Assembly (NCBI GenBank): GCA_902618795.1
Contig: CACNCF010000001.1
Span: 1 to 64,000, forward strand
From: an uncultured Prochlorococcus sp.
Lineage (GTDB): Bacteria > Cyanobacteriota > Cyanobacteriia > PCC-6307 > Cyanobiaceae
DNA length: 64,000 nt
Direction of reading: 5' to 3'
This document shows positions 31,419 through 39,765 of this stretch, piece after piece (within the stretch, counting starts at the first letter, position 1; each line of letters begins with the position of its first letter). The notes under the pieces were generated by a model that was not told the origin of the DNA, ran no database searches, and saw only the letters and a list, made by a program, of their open reading frames with translations. The position numbers and the translations under genes are program-made.

Positions 31419-32354
31419 CTATCTTGGATACTTTTTCATAAGTTTTTGAATTTCTTCAGCATGGTAACTGCTACGAGTTAAAGGAGAACTAACTACTTGC
31501 ATAAAGTCCAAATCTTTTTCCCCGAAAACTTTATAATGATTAAATTTTGAGGGGCTCACAAATTTTTGAACAGGTAAATGATTAGGGCCAGGAGATAAGT
31601 ACTGACCAATAGTAACAATATCAACGAAATTACTTTTTAAATCCTTAAGAAGACTTATGACCTCCTCATCTTTTTCCCCTAAACCAAGCATAAAACCTGA
31701 CTTTGTATAAACTTTGGGAGAATATTCTCTGGTCCTTTTAAGCAACTCAAGAGTTCTCTCATATTTACCTTGAGGTCTTACTTTTTTATATAGCGAAGAC
31801 ACAGTCTCAATATTGTGGTTTAAAACGTTTGGATTTGAATCAAGAACTTTTTCAAGCGCTTTCCAGTTGCCACAAAGATCAGGTATTAAAAGCTCAATAG
31901 TAGTTTCAGGGGATTTTTTTCTTACTTGATAAACACATTGAAAAAATTGAGATGCGCCACCATCTTCAAGATCGTCTCTATTAACTGATGTGATTACAAC
32001 ATGTTTAAGTTGCATTCTAAAAACAGCTTCGGCTAAACGATATGGTTCCGTTAGATCTAATTCTCTTTTAGATCTATCAAAATCAATATCGCAATATGGA
32101 CATGCCCTAGTACAGCCAGGGCCCATTATAAGGAAAGTGGCAGTTCCACTTGCAAAACATTCACCAATATTTGGACAACTTGCCTCTTGACATACAGTAT
32201 TGAGATTTAAATCATTTAATAAATTTGCAGTATTACCAATTCGCTCAACTTGTGGAGCTTTGACCCTTAACCATTCAGGTTTTGAAATTAAACTATTAGG
32301 ATTATTAGTCACATTAAATCTTCTTGACCTGTAATTATATTTTACTAAAAACAA
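31419..32354 (-). CDS. lipA: Lipoyl synthase
   Basis: Radical SAM enzyme inserting two sulfurs into protein-bound octanoyl groups to make lipoyl cofactor for 2-oxo acid dehydrogenases and glycine cleavage. Both clusters are visible: auxiliary C55, C60 and C66 ([12 protein letters not shown]) and the radical SAM triad C81, C85, C88 (CTRACPYC). The conserved C-terminal Arg-Ser-Ser-Tyr motif ([10 protein letters not shown]) is present. I give the full open frame from ATG at 32354 (311 residues); a GTG at residue 15 ([16 protein letters not shown]) is an equally plausible true start, giving 297 residues. Confidence 0.95.
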   Translation of the reverse strand: MFLVKYNYRSRRFNVTNNPNSLISKPEWLRVKAPQVERIGNTANLLNDLNLNTVCQEASCPNIGECFASGTATFLIMGPGCTRACPYCDIDFDRSKRELDLTEPYRLAEAVFRMQLKHVVITSVNRDDLEDGGASQFFQCVYQVRKKSPETTIELLIPDLCGNWKALEKVLDSNPNVLNHNIETVSSLYKKVRPQGKYERTLELLKRTREYSPKVYTKSGFMLGLGEKDEEVISLLKDLKSNFVDIVTIGQYLSPGPNHLPVQKFVSPSKFNHYKVFGEKDLDFMQVVSSPLTRSSYHAEEIQKLMKKYPR

Positions 32355-32655
32355 GATGAATTAACTATTTATAATTTCAAAGACGAAGCTCTTCAACAGA
32401 AGTAAATAAATAAATGAATTCAACTAATCCTTCTGCAATTTAGAAAATTTTTAATTAACTTTACTCGTTACACAACGTTCTTGTTTCATTAACTAAAATT
32501 GAATCAGATTTCATAACGTTATTTTTAATACAGATATGAGAACATACTAATTTTAACAATATTTTTTTAAAGTGATCTTTGACTGGATTATTTTGTACTA
32601 AAAAGTGTTTTTTTAATTATTTTTTGATACAGTAAAAAATATATGTAATAAAACA
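32355..32655. other. Intergenic region upstream of the recombinase-like gene
   Basis: About 300 nt with no gene that I can support. It contains a perfect 10-nt palindrome ATAACGTTAT at 32513-32522 and another AACGTT core at 32474-32479, so the cores lie 41 nt apart, about four helical turns. No strong -10/-35 pair; the start of the next gene is TTG. The palindromes could be sites for a DNA-binding protein (inference). Confidence 0.4.
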
Positions 32656-33279
32656 TTGACTTTTAAATTTAAAAGAAAACGTATTTTATTATCGGAAAAA
32701 AGTAAAAACTCTAAAGCAATAGGTTATGCTAGAGCTACTCATAACGAATATGAATATTTAGAAGAGCAAATAAAAATTTTGAAGGAAGAGGGTTGCAGTT
32801 TAGTGTTCTCTGAATTGATAAGTTTAGATGAAGAAATCAAACCCCAACTAAATAAAGCTATAAATTCCTTATCAAAAGGCGATCAATTAATAATAACTCA
32901 GCTTGATCGAGCATTTAAAAATAAAAAAGAATGTTTGATAACAATAAATAAACTTATTAATCAGGATATTCAATTGCGAACTTTGACTGGTTTTTTTGCC
33001 GCTAATGAATCTTCTAATGCAAATTCTTCAATTTTTAAGATTTTATATGAATTAGATAATTTAGAAGACAAAAGTTTAGGTGAAAGAAAAAAAGAACAAC
33101 TATTACGGAGAAAATTATCTGGAAATAATTTGGGAGGAAGGCCCAAAATAAGTCCTCTAAAAGAATCTTTAGTAATCAGATTGCGTAATGAAGGATATTC
33201 TTATCGATCAATCAGATCACAAACAGGAATTGCGTTGTCAACAATAAGAAGAGTAATTTTGGAAGGAGAACTAACATAA
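32656..33279 (+). CDS. Serine-recombinase-like protein with degenerate active site
   Basis: A 207-residue protein with the resolvase/invertase layout: N-terminal catalytic-fold domain (about 20-130), a GRPK hinge (residues 161-164) and a Hin-type helix-turn-helix (about 178-200, EGYSYRSIRSQTGIALSTIRR). In the family motif YxRVS the catalytic Ser appears as Thr28 in GYARATHN. The LDR motif is kept (D84, R85), but the next Arg is Lys88 (DRAFK), and the Arg near RPxL is a Lys at about 62. So recombination activity is doubtful; a DNA-binding regulator is an alternative. It starts at TTG; a 70-residue gene follows 1 nt after its stop. No terminal repeats or transposon partners are nearby. Confidence 0.8.
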   Translation: MTFKFKRKRILLSEKSKNSKAIGYARATHNEYEYLEEQIKILKEEGCSLVFSELISLDEEIKPQLNKAINSLSKGDQLIITQLDRAFKNKKECLITINKLINQDIQLRTLTGFFAANESSNANSSIFKILYELDNLEDKSLGERKKEQLLRRKLSGNNLGGRPKISPLKESLVIRLRNEGYSYRSIRSQTGIALSTIRRVILEGELT

Positions 33280-33280
33280 A

Positions 33281-33493
33281 ATGAAGAGGAAAGAAATTGA
33301 AAATTTAATTAAAGAAAATTTTAAAGATACAGCGTTGCGTATTTATGAATTAGATAATGAAGATAGAAAAAGTTTATTAGCTGAATATAGAGAATGGATC
33401 ATGAGTGATTTAGATTTTGAAGAAGTAATGATGTTGCCTTATGAAGCCTATACTGACGAATTAGATTCTAATTTCTTTGAAGATTCACTTTAG
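33281..33493 (+). CDS. Small acidic hypothetical protein
   Basis: I do not recognise a family. The 70-residue product is rich in Glu and Asp (MKRKEIENLIKENF at the start, DELDSNFFEDSL at the end), predicted helical, with no Cys and no membrane segment. Its ATG is 1 nt after the stop of the recombinase-like gene, so the two are surely co-transcribed and perhaps form a pair, for example a DNA-binding protein and its acidic partner (inference). Its stop overlaps the end of the convergent serine hydrolase by 4 nt. Confidence 0.75.
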   Translation: MKRKEIENLIKENFKDTALRIYELDNEDRKSLLAEYREWIMSDLDFEEVMMLPYEAYTDELDSNFFEDSL

Positions 33494-34398
33494 TCCTCAA
33501 TAGTATATCTCTTATTAAAATCGTATACTTCTTTTGCTATAAACGGTAAAAGGGAAGAATCTTTGGAATATTTTTCTCCATTACAAAAAACTACTAATAA
33601 AGTTTGTAGAGATTGATTATTAATCCACCAAGCAGAATCATGTCTAACTTCAGACATTAAGCCTGCTTTACTCCAAAGATTAATGCTTTCTGGTAATCCT
33701 TCACCCAAAAAACCATCTATTTGATTAAGAGCATCCTTTTTAAGAACAACTTTATTTAAATTTCTTTTTAAAAAACTTCGCAAATTTAAATTATTTTCTT
33801 GATAATCAATATGAATCATAATTTCCTCCAAAACCCTTGCAGCTGAATCAGAGTTCATAGCGTTTCTATTTTTATTATCATATCCATAAAATTCTTTCTC
33901 ACGACCAAATGGTCCATCATCCCAAGTCTTCTGACAGCAATTGATACCAACCAATTCTTCCCAATTTAAATCATGTAGCCAATCATTTATTATACTTCTT
34001 TGGTATTTCCAATTTTCCCATAATTCGCCTTCAATACGAGGTCCACTTGTTGTTCCAGTAAGTAAATCAATTAAAAAGCTTGTTGCATTATTACTAGAGA
34101 AAGACAACATTTTCTCTACAGCATCAATAATTTCATTTGATAATAATAAACTTCCTTTTTTAATCCAATAAAATGCAGCAAGGCCATAAACTAACTTGAC
34201 TATGCTGGCAGGGTAAACCATTTTTTTGTTATTAATGCCAGTTCCAAAACCTTTAAATACACTTTTATTTTCACTTTTATAATTAATCCAAGTTATGGAA
34301 ATATCTTCTCTTGAAAAATCTTTATCATGAGAACATACTCTCCTTAAAATATCATTTAAGGCTAGACCCATCTCCTGACTTAAATAGTAAAAGGACAT
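33490..34398 (-). CDS. Serine hydrolase of the class A beta-lactamase/DD-peptidase fold
   Basis: A 302-residue enzyme of the beta-lactamase-like superfamily. The nucleophile motif SxxK is S65-IV-K68 in YPASIVKLVYG, the second motif SxN is S102-N-N104 (SSNNAT), and a KAG in place of the usual KTG occurs in LWSKAGLMSEVRHDSAWW. No signal peptide is visible, which is unusual for a secreted beta-lactamase, so a cytoplasmic or peptidase-like role is possible. The start codon is only 3 nt from the start of the divergent NlpC/P60 gene, so the promoters lie inside coding sequence. Both neighbours suggest peptidoglycan or peptide turnover. Confidence 0.85.
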   Translation of the reverse strand: MSFYYLSQEMGLALNDILRRVCSHDKDFSREDISITWINYKSENKSVFKGFGTGINNKKMVYPASIVKLVYGLAAFYWIKKGSLLLSNEIIDAVEKMLSFSSNNATSFLIDLLTGTTSGPRIEGELWENWKYQRSIINDWLHDLNWEELVGINCCQKTWDDGPFGREKEFYGYDNKNRNAMNSDSAARVLEEIMIHIDYQENNLNLRSFLKRNLNKVVLKKDALNQIDGFLGEGLPESINLWSKAGLMSEVRHDSAWWINNQSLQTLLVVFCNGEKYSKDSSLLPFIAKEVYDFNKRYTIED

Positions 34399-34401
34399 TG
34401 A

Positions 34402-35160
34402 ATGGAAATTTATAAAAATCCTATCTCACTATTTAAACAAACTAATTTTTCAAAAACTATTTGGTGGCAATTAAAAGTTAATATTTCGGGATATCAAAAT
34501 GAAACAGAAGATAAATTAGTTACTGAAATATTTAAAAATAGAATTTTTAGGCTTATTTATCCAAATATTTATCAAAACAACCATAAATTTTCAAGAATAC
34601 TAGTTCAACTATATGAAGATGGTTACGTCTGTTGGATAAATTTAGATGGATTAATTATTGAGAAATACGAATTCAAAAAAAATAACAGTTTAGATAATGA
34701 CCACTTCTTTATAAAAGATAAAGTTAACTCAATTTTAAAATGGATCAAGGATCAATCTGAGTTAAATAATGAATATCTTTGGGGAGGTACATTAGGACCC
34801 AATTTTGATTGTTCTGGATTAATTCAGACTGCTTTTTTAAAGCATCAAATTTTTATACCTCGAGACTCTTTTCAAATAAAAAGTTTTTGTAAGCACCTTT
34901 TTTATTACAAAGAATCGTATGCGGCTCTACAACCTGGCGATCTTTTATTTTTTGGAAATGAAGAAAAATGTGATCATATTGGAATCTACAAAGGAGACGG
35001 ATTCTATTACCATAGCTCTGGAATGGATTTTGGCAGAAATGGAATAGGATTAGATACCCTAAAAAAATCTAATGATGAAATCTCATTGCATTATAAATCT
35101 AAACTTATTTCGGCAGGAAGAGTAGTTAGAAATTATAGATGGGACCGTACTATACGTTAG
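34402..35160 (+). CDS. NlpC/P60 family cysteine peptidase
   Basis: A 252-residue C40-type cell-wall amidase or peptidase. The catalytic Cys is C137 in NFDCSGLIQTAF, with His H192 in CDHIGIYKG and H204 in YYHSSGM; LQPGDLLFFG is the usual linker. The first ~110 residues look like bacterial SH3-type folds but without a clear motif. No signal peptide is obvious. Start ATG at 34402 is head-to-head with the serine hydrolase. NlpC/P60 proteins of this cyanobacterial type cleave D-gamma-glutamyl-mDAP linkages, which fits peptidoglycan recycling (inference). Confidence 0.9.
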   Translation: MEIYKNPISLFKQTNFSKTIWWQLKVNISGYQNETEDKLVTEIFKNRIFRLIYPNIYQNNHKFSRILVQLYEDGYVCWINLDGLIIEKYEFKKNNSLDNDHFFIKDKVNSILKWIKDQSELNNEYLWGGTLGPNFDCSGLIQTAFLKHQIFIPRDSFQIKSFCKHLFYYKESYAALQPGDLLFFGNEEKCDHIGIYKGDGFYYHSSGMDFGRNGIGLDTLKKSNDEISLHYKSKLISAGRVVRNYRWDRTIR

Positions 35161-35212
35161 TTAATATAGCTCAACTTTAAATTAAATTATTACTTATTCT
35201 TTTATTTAGACA

Positions 35213-35812
35213 TTAACCAGCAGTCCAAATATTTTTAATGATTGGCATTATGGTATCTAAGTGTAATGTCCCAACAAGTAACCAAGCAAAAACAGCTCCT
35301 CCACATCCTCCTAACCAAAATCCACTTGTAAAATCAGCCCAACCAGCTCTTGTAAATAAGTCCTTTGGCGGATTATTAACAGTCGCATCTGGAGGTTGAA
35401 CATTAGGTGATTTACCAGGAGCATTGTATAGCACAAAAAGTGCTGTCAAAATATGAACAGCTCCAATAGTAGCTAGAAGTCCAGCTGTTAGAGCAAATTC
35501 AGAATTTCTTAATGGGCCAGTCATGGTAAAAGGTCCGTATAGAAGATATCCAAAAGCTGCCCCAGTTTCTAAACCTCTAAAATTAGGCGAAATACCTTCT
35601 CTATAAAAAGGTAAATTATTTATAAAGGCTTTTGTAAAATAACCACTATTAACTGGAGTAGCTAAATTACCAACACAAGGATCAGCAACTGTTTTTACTG
35701 CCCATTGTTCTGCTACGCCAATATCATTTGGTTGTACAGAAGTATCTATGTATTTCTCATCAAACTTAATAGAACTTGTTGATTCAGAGAATGATTTTTG
35801 AAAGTCGCTCAT
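35213..35812 (-). CDS. psaL: Photosystem I subunit XI (PsaL)
   Basis: Membrane subunit at the PSI trimerisation interface. The 199 residues include the conserved [56 protein letters not shown] segment in pieces, and three hydrophobic helices. It is slightly longer than typical freshwater PsaL because of its N-terminal extension ([22 protein letters not shown]). It follows psaI by 28 nt on the same strand, a common psaI-psaL pair. No strong terminator is seen downstream. Confidence 0.97.
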   Translation of the reverse strand: MSDFQKSFSESTSSIKFDEKYIDTSVQPNDIGVAEQWAVKTVADPCVGNLATPVNSGYFTKAFINNLPFYREGISPNFRGLETGAAFGYLLYGPFTMTGPLRNSEFALTAGLLATIGAVHILTALFVLYNAPGKSPNVQPPDATVNNPPKDLFTRAGWADFTSGFWLGGCGGAVFAWLLVGTLHLDTIMPIIKNIWTAG

Positions 35813-35840
35813 TTTTTTTAATAGTTTAGTGTTTGATAAT

Positions 35841-35954
35841 TTATTCAGTTGCTGTAATTAATCTTCCAATCAATACGATAAAAACAGCAGGCATTGCTAT
35901 ACCAATTAATGGAACAAAAATTGAGGGTAAAAGACTTGGTAAATCAGATGGCAT
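35841..35954 (-). CDS. psaI: Photosystem I subunit VIII (PsaI)
   Basis: A 37-residue single-helix protein too short for most ORF listings. I translate [20 protein letters not shown] at the start and then [17 protein letters not shown], one transmembrane helix with the PsaI pattern of a short Pro/Ser-rich lumenal or stromal head. It lies 28 nt upstream of psaL. A tandem 10-nt repeat sits right before its ATG. Confidence 0.93.
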   Translation of the reverse strand: MPSDLPSLLPSIFVPLIGIAMPAVFIVLIGRLITATE

Positions 35955-35957
35955 AGT

Positions 35958-35977
35958 TCTTTAAACATCTTTAAACA
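35958..35977 (-). repeat. Tandem 10-nt direct repeat in the psaI leader
   Basis: On the minus strand the sequence TGTTTAAAGA is perfectly repeated twice, ending 3 nt before the psaI ATG. The 10-nt period matches that of HLR1 sites bound by RpaB, but the base match to the consensus is only partial, so this is a speculation. Confidence 0.6.
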
Positions 35978-36046
35978 CTTTAGTATTGATCAGCGAAATA
36001 ATGTTAATTTTATTACTGGATGATATAAAAATTATTAACTTTTTAC

Positions 36047-36439
36047 ATGTTAAATTTTTTCGCAATTTTACTTATTATTTTTATAGGAATATTACTTCTA
36101 GTTTTTAAAAAAAGAAGCTTTAAAAAGTTAATAAATCAAAGCAATTTAAATTCTATTAAATTAAAGAAAAATAAAAAAAGTAATAATAAATTTCTATCTA
36201 AAAAAAATAGTTATTTATACAATCGCGAAGAAAAAAAGTACTCAAAATTTTATAAAAATTCTCAAAGAAATAAAATGATTAGTCTTTTTCAGGGTGATAC
36301 AGAAAATAAATTAAAGGCATTAAAAATTGCGGAAGAATTAGCTGATAAATCAACATTACCAATTTTACGAAAAGGATTAAGAGATATTTCTCCTGAAGTC
36401 GTTGAAATTTCAGCTTTATTAATAAGACAGTTCAAGTAA
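36047..36439 (+). CDS. Small membrane-anchored HEAT-like protein (hypothetical)
   Basis: I do not recognise a named family. The 130-residue protein opens with a single hydrophobic helix (about 3-22), then a basic, Asn/Lys/Ser-rich linker to about residue 80, then a helix pair TENKLKALKIAEELADKST and LPILRKGLRDISPEVVEISALL that looks like one HEAT-type repeat. It may be a membrane-tethered scaffold. It is divergent from psaI and converges on the DPM1-type glycosyltransferase with only 4 nt between stops. Confidence 0.75.
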   Translation: MLNFFAILLIIFIGILLLVFKKRSFKKLINQSNLNSIKLKKNKKSNNKFLSKKNSYLYNREEKKYSKFYKNSQRNKMISLFQGDTENKLKALKIAEELADKSTLPILRKGLRDISPEVVEISALLIRQFK

Positions 36440-36443
36440 ACAA

Positions 36444-37406
36444 TCAATTTTGCTTAGCACTGTTTATTGATCTAATTCTGTAAATTGGACGACTTTGACT
36501 TTCATGATATGTCCTAATTAAAAGTTCACTCAACAATCCAAAGCTAAATAATTGAACACCAGCGATTCCTAATATTAATGCAAACATCAGCAACGGACGA
36601 TTTCCAATATCCTCACCCATTATTTTTAAAACTATCAAATAAGAACTTATTGCAAGGCTAAAAAAAATACTTATAATTCCAACAAAACCAAACCCATACA
36701 TCGGTCTTGTTAAAAATTTAGTCATAAACCAAACAGTTAGTAAATCCATTAAAACTCTAAAAGTTCTATCAATTCCATATTTACTAGATCCATATTGTCT
36801 GCTCCTATGATTTACTTTAATTTCTTTGATTCTTGCACCTTCAATATTTGCTAAAACGGGCAAAAACCTGTGAAGTTCCCCATATAACTTTATATCTTCT
36901 ATTATTTCTTTCTTAAACGCTTTTAATGAGCAACCATAGTCATGCAACTTCAAACCTGTTACTTGAGCTATTAACTTATTCGCTATTTTTGATGGTATCT
37001 TTCTATTAATTAATTTATCTTTTCTATCAAACCTCCAACCACAAACCAAATCAAAACCATTATTAATCTCTGAAATTAATAAAGGAATATCATTTGGATC
37101 ATTCTGTAAATCACCATCCAAAGTAATAACAATATCGCCCTTAGAATTATCAAACCCCGCTGACATTGCTGCAGTTTGACCATAATTTTTACGAAGAGAA
37201 ATTACTGACAATTCTTTAATTTTGAGAGTTAGTTGCTTTAATACTTGATGAGTATTATCTTTAGAACCATCATTTACAACAACCAATTCAAAATTAAATT
37301 TATTAGTTGACATTACATTTATAACTTCATCCAATAAAAGACCAATACTCTCGCTTTCATTGAAAACAGGGACGATAATAGAAATTAATTGTTTAATATC
37401 TGACAT
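36444..37406 (-). CDS. DPM1-type polyprenyl-phosphate glycosyltransferase (GT2, two C-terminal membrane helices)
   Basis: A 320-residue protein with a GT2 domain (IIVPVFNESESIGLLLDEV, VVVNDGSKDNTHQV, ITLDGDLQNDPNDI) and two hydrophobic helices near 238-265 and 274-300, as in GtrB/ArnC-like dolichyl/undecaprenyl-phosphate sugar synthases. It probably loads a sugar onto a polyprenyl phosphate at the cytoplasmic membrane face; the sugar is not predictable. A rho-independent terminator of psaB lies just upstream, so this gene has its own promoter. It could supply the donor for the ArnT-like enzyme at 9912-11465 (inference). Confidence 0.9.
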   Translation of the reverse strand: MSDIKQLISIIVPVFNESESIGLLLDEVINVMSTNKFNFELVVVNDGSKDNTHQVLKQLTLKIKELSVISLRKNYGQTAAMSAGFDNSKGDIVITLDGDLQNDPNDIPLLISEINNGFDLVCGWRFDRKDKLINRKIPSKIANKLIAQVTGLKLHDYGCSLKAFKKEIIEDIKLYGELHRFLPVLANIEGARIKEIKVNHRSRQYGSSKYGIDRTFRVLMDLLTVWFMTKFLTRPMYGFGFVGIISIFFSLAISSYLIVLKIMGEDIGNRPLLMFALILGIAGVQLFSFGLLSELLIRTYHESQSRPIYRIRSINSAKQN

Positions 37407-37462
37407 TTATATCTAATAATAATTACACAATTTTAACTTAATTTAGAACATTAAAATTAAAC

Positions 37463-37490
37463 AAAAAAAATCACCACAAACGTGGTGATT
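37463..37490 (-). terminator. Rho-independent terminator after psaB
   Basis: On the minus strand a 9-bp perfect stem AATCACCAC/GTGGTGATT with loop GTTT is followed by T-run (eight T, 37463-37470 on the plus strand are A). It is 20 nt downstream of the psaB stop, and it is the clearest intrinsic terminator in this window. On the plus strand no T-run follows. Confidence 0.92.
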
Positions 37491-37509
37491 TAAATTATTT
37501 AAGGGAAAT

Positions 37510-39738
37510 TTAACCAAACTTACCTGAAGTGGATGCGATAACAAATGCCCCAAATGTAAGTATGTTTCCAATTGTGAAATGTGCTAGTCCAACTAATCTA
37601 GCTTGAACAATTGAAAGTGCAACTGGCTTATCTCTCCAGCCAACAAGGTTAGCAATTGGAGTACGCTGATGTGCCCAAACTAATGTTTCAATTAATTCTT
37701 GCCAGTAACCACGCCATGATATTAGGAACATGAAACCAGTAGCCCAAACTAAGTGACCGAATAGAAACATCCAAGCCCAAGGGGATAGAGAATTAACTCC
37801 AAATGGATTATATCCATTAATAAGTTGAGCAGAGTTTAACCAGAGATAATCTCTGAACCAACCCATTAGATAAGTTCCTGATTCGTTAAATTGCGCTACA
37901 TTACCCTGCCAGATTGCTAGGTGTTTCCAATGCCAGTAGAAAGTTACCCATGCTAATAAATTTAATGCCCAGAACATAGCTAAGTACATTGCGTCCCAAG
38001 ATGAACTATCACATGTACCTCCACGTCCAGGACCATCGCAAGGGAATGCATAACCTAAATCTTTCTTATCAGGAATTAATTTTGTTCCTCTAGCATCAAG
38101 CGCTCCTTTGATAAGTATTAAAGCGGTTGTATGAAGACCTAAAGCGATAGCATGGTGAACTAAGAAATCTGCAGGACCTATAGGTAAGAAAGCACTTAAT
38201 GCATCTTGTCTATTGATCAAATCCATCCAGTAGTGATTACCTGGCAATGAATTAGCAGCGAGACTTGCTGAACTTGTTGGATCAGATAATAAAGCATTAA
38301 AGCCGTACATCATTTTACCTTGAGCAGCTTGAACAAATTGAGCAAATACCGGCTCAATTAGAATTTGCTTTTCAGGATTACCAAAAGCTACAACAACATC
38401 GTTATGAACATAAATTCCGAGAGTATGGAATCCAAGTAGCATCGTCACCCAACTAAGATGGCTTATCAAAGCTTCCTTTGTTCCTAGAACTCTTGCCAAT
38501 ACATTATCTTTATTTAATTCTGGATCATAATCTCTTACAAAGAAAATAGCTCCGTGTGCAAATGCACCAACCATCAAGAACATCGCTATGTACTGATGAT
38601 GACTATATAAAGCAGATTGTGTAGTGTAGTCCCTGGCAATAAAGGCGTAAGAGGGAAGTGCACCCATGTGTTGAGCTACAAGAGAAGTTGCAACGCCAAG
38701 AGATGCTAATGCTAATCCAAGTTGGAAATGTAATGAATTATTTACAGTTTCATATATTCCATCATGGTTAATTCCAAAACTACCTTTATGAGGATCATTA
38801 GGGTGTCTTGTATTGTGGGCTTCTGTAATTTCTTTGAGGCTATGACCAATACCAAAAGTATTTCTATACATATGACCAGCAATTACAAAAACTGTTCCAA
38901 TCGCAATATGATGATGCGCAATATCGGTAAGCCATAATGCTTCACTTTGAGGATGAAGACCACCTAAGAAAGTAAAGATTGCTGTTCCAGCTCCTTCAGC
39001 TGTTCCAAATATTTGATCTAAAGAATCAGGATTTTGGGCATAAGCTCCCCAGTTTAAAGTAAAGAAAGGAGCTAATCCTGCAGGGTGAGGAAGCACTGTT
39101 AACCAGTTATCCCAACCTACATGCTGACCTCTTGATTCAGGTATAGCAACATGAACCAAATGGCCTGTCCAAGCGATACTACTAAAACCAAATAAGACAG
39201 CTAAATGATGATTTAATCTTGACTCTGCATTTTTAAACCAAGCTAAAGAAGGTCTGAATTTTGGCTGTAAGTGTAACCAACCAGCAAATAGAGTCCAACA
39301 AGCCAAAATACTCATGAATATTGAAGCTTGGAAGAGTTGCTCGTTAGTTCTCATTCCAATTGTGTACCACCAGTGGTAGAGACCTGAATAAGCGATGTTT
39401 ACTGGACCGCTTGCTCCAGCTTGTGTCATTGCTTCTGTTATGCCAGATCCAAAATGAGGGTCCCAAATAGCATGAGCTATAGGGCGGACATGAGTAGGAT
39501 CTAGTACAAATTGCTCAAAATTACCTTGCCAAGCAATATGAAATAAGTTACCGGCTACCCAGAGAGCGATTATTGCTAAATGTCCAAAATGTGTAGAGAA
39601 TAGCTTCTGATAAAGTTTTTCTTCGGTCATGCCGTCATGACTTTCAAAGTCATGAGCGGTAGCTATTCCGTACCATATTCGTCGGGTTGTGGGGTCCTGA
39701 GCTAGACCCTGGTTAAATGATGGAAATTTTGTTGCCAT
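37510..39738 (-). CDS. psaB: Photosystem I P700 apoprotein A2 (PsaB)
   Basis: Core PSI subunit binding P700, the A/B electron carriers and half of the FX cluster. The 742 residues are the usual length; eleven hydrophobic helices are visible. The FX ligands are C567 and C576 in [10 protein letters not shown]. The C-terminal [19 protein letters not shown] is normal. It follows psaA by 27 nt and ends before a strong intrinsic terminator. No anomalies were noted. Confidence 0.99.
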   Translation of the reverse strand: MATKFPSFNQGLAQDPTTRRIWYGIATAHDFESHDGMTEEKLYQKLFSTHFGHLAIIALWVAGNLFHIAWQGNFEQFVLDPTHVRPIAHAIWDPHFGSGITEAMTQAGASGPVNIAYSGLYHWWYTIGMRTNEQLFQASIFMSILACWTLFAGWLHLQPKFRPSLAWFKNAESRLNHHLAVLFGFSSIAWTGHLVHVAIPESRGQHVGWDNWLTVLPHPAGLAPFFTLNWGAYAQNPDSLDQIFGTAEGAGTAIFTFLGGLHPQSEALWLTDIAHHHIAIGTVFVIAGHMYRNTFGIGHSLKEITEAHNTRHPNDPHKGSFGINHDGIYETVNNSLHFQLGLALASLGVATSLVAQHMGALPSYAFIARDYTTQSALYSHHQYIAMFLMVGAFAHGAIFFVRDYDPELNKDNVLARVLGTKEALISHLSWVTMLLGFHTLGIYVHNDVVVAFGNPEKQILIEPVFAQFVQAAQGKMMYGFNALLSDPTSSASLAANSLPGNHYWMDLINRQDALSAFLPIGPADFLVHHAIALGLHTTALILIKGALDARGTKLIPDKKDLGYAFPCDGPGRGGTCDSSSWDAMYLAMFWALNLLAWVTFYWHWKHLAIWQGNVAQFNESGTYLMGWFRDYLWLNSAQLINGYNPFGVNSLSPWAWMFLFGHLVWATGFMFLISWRGYWQELIETLVWAHQRTPIANLVGWRDKPVALSIVQARLVGLAHFTIGNILTFGAFVIASTSGKFG

Positions 39739-39765
39739 TGAATTAAAAAGGTGAAGTTCAGGTTA

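Noticed and set aside
32656-33279. Mobile element or active transposon resolvase
   Set aside because: No inverted terminal repeats, target duplications, transposase or attachment repeats are visible and the active site looks degenerate.
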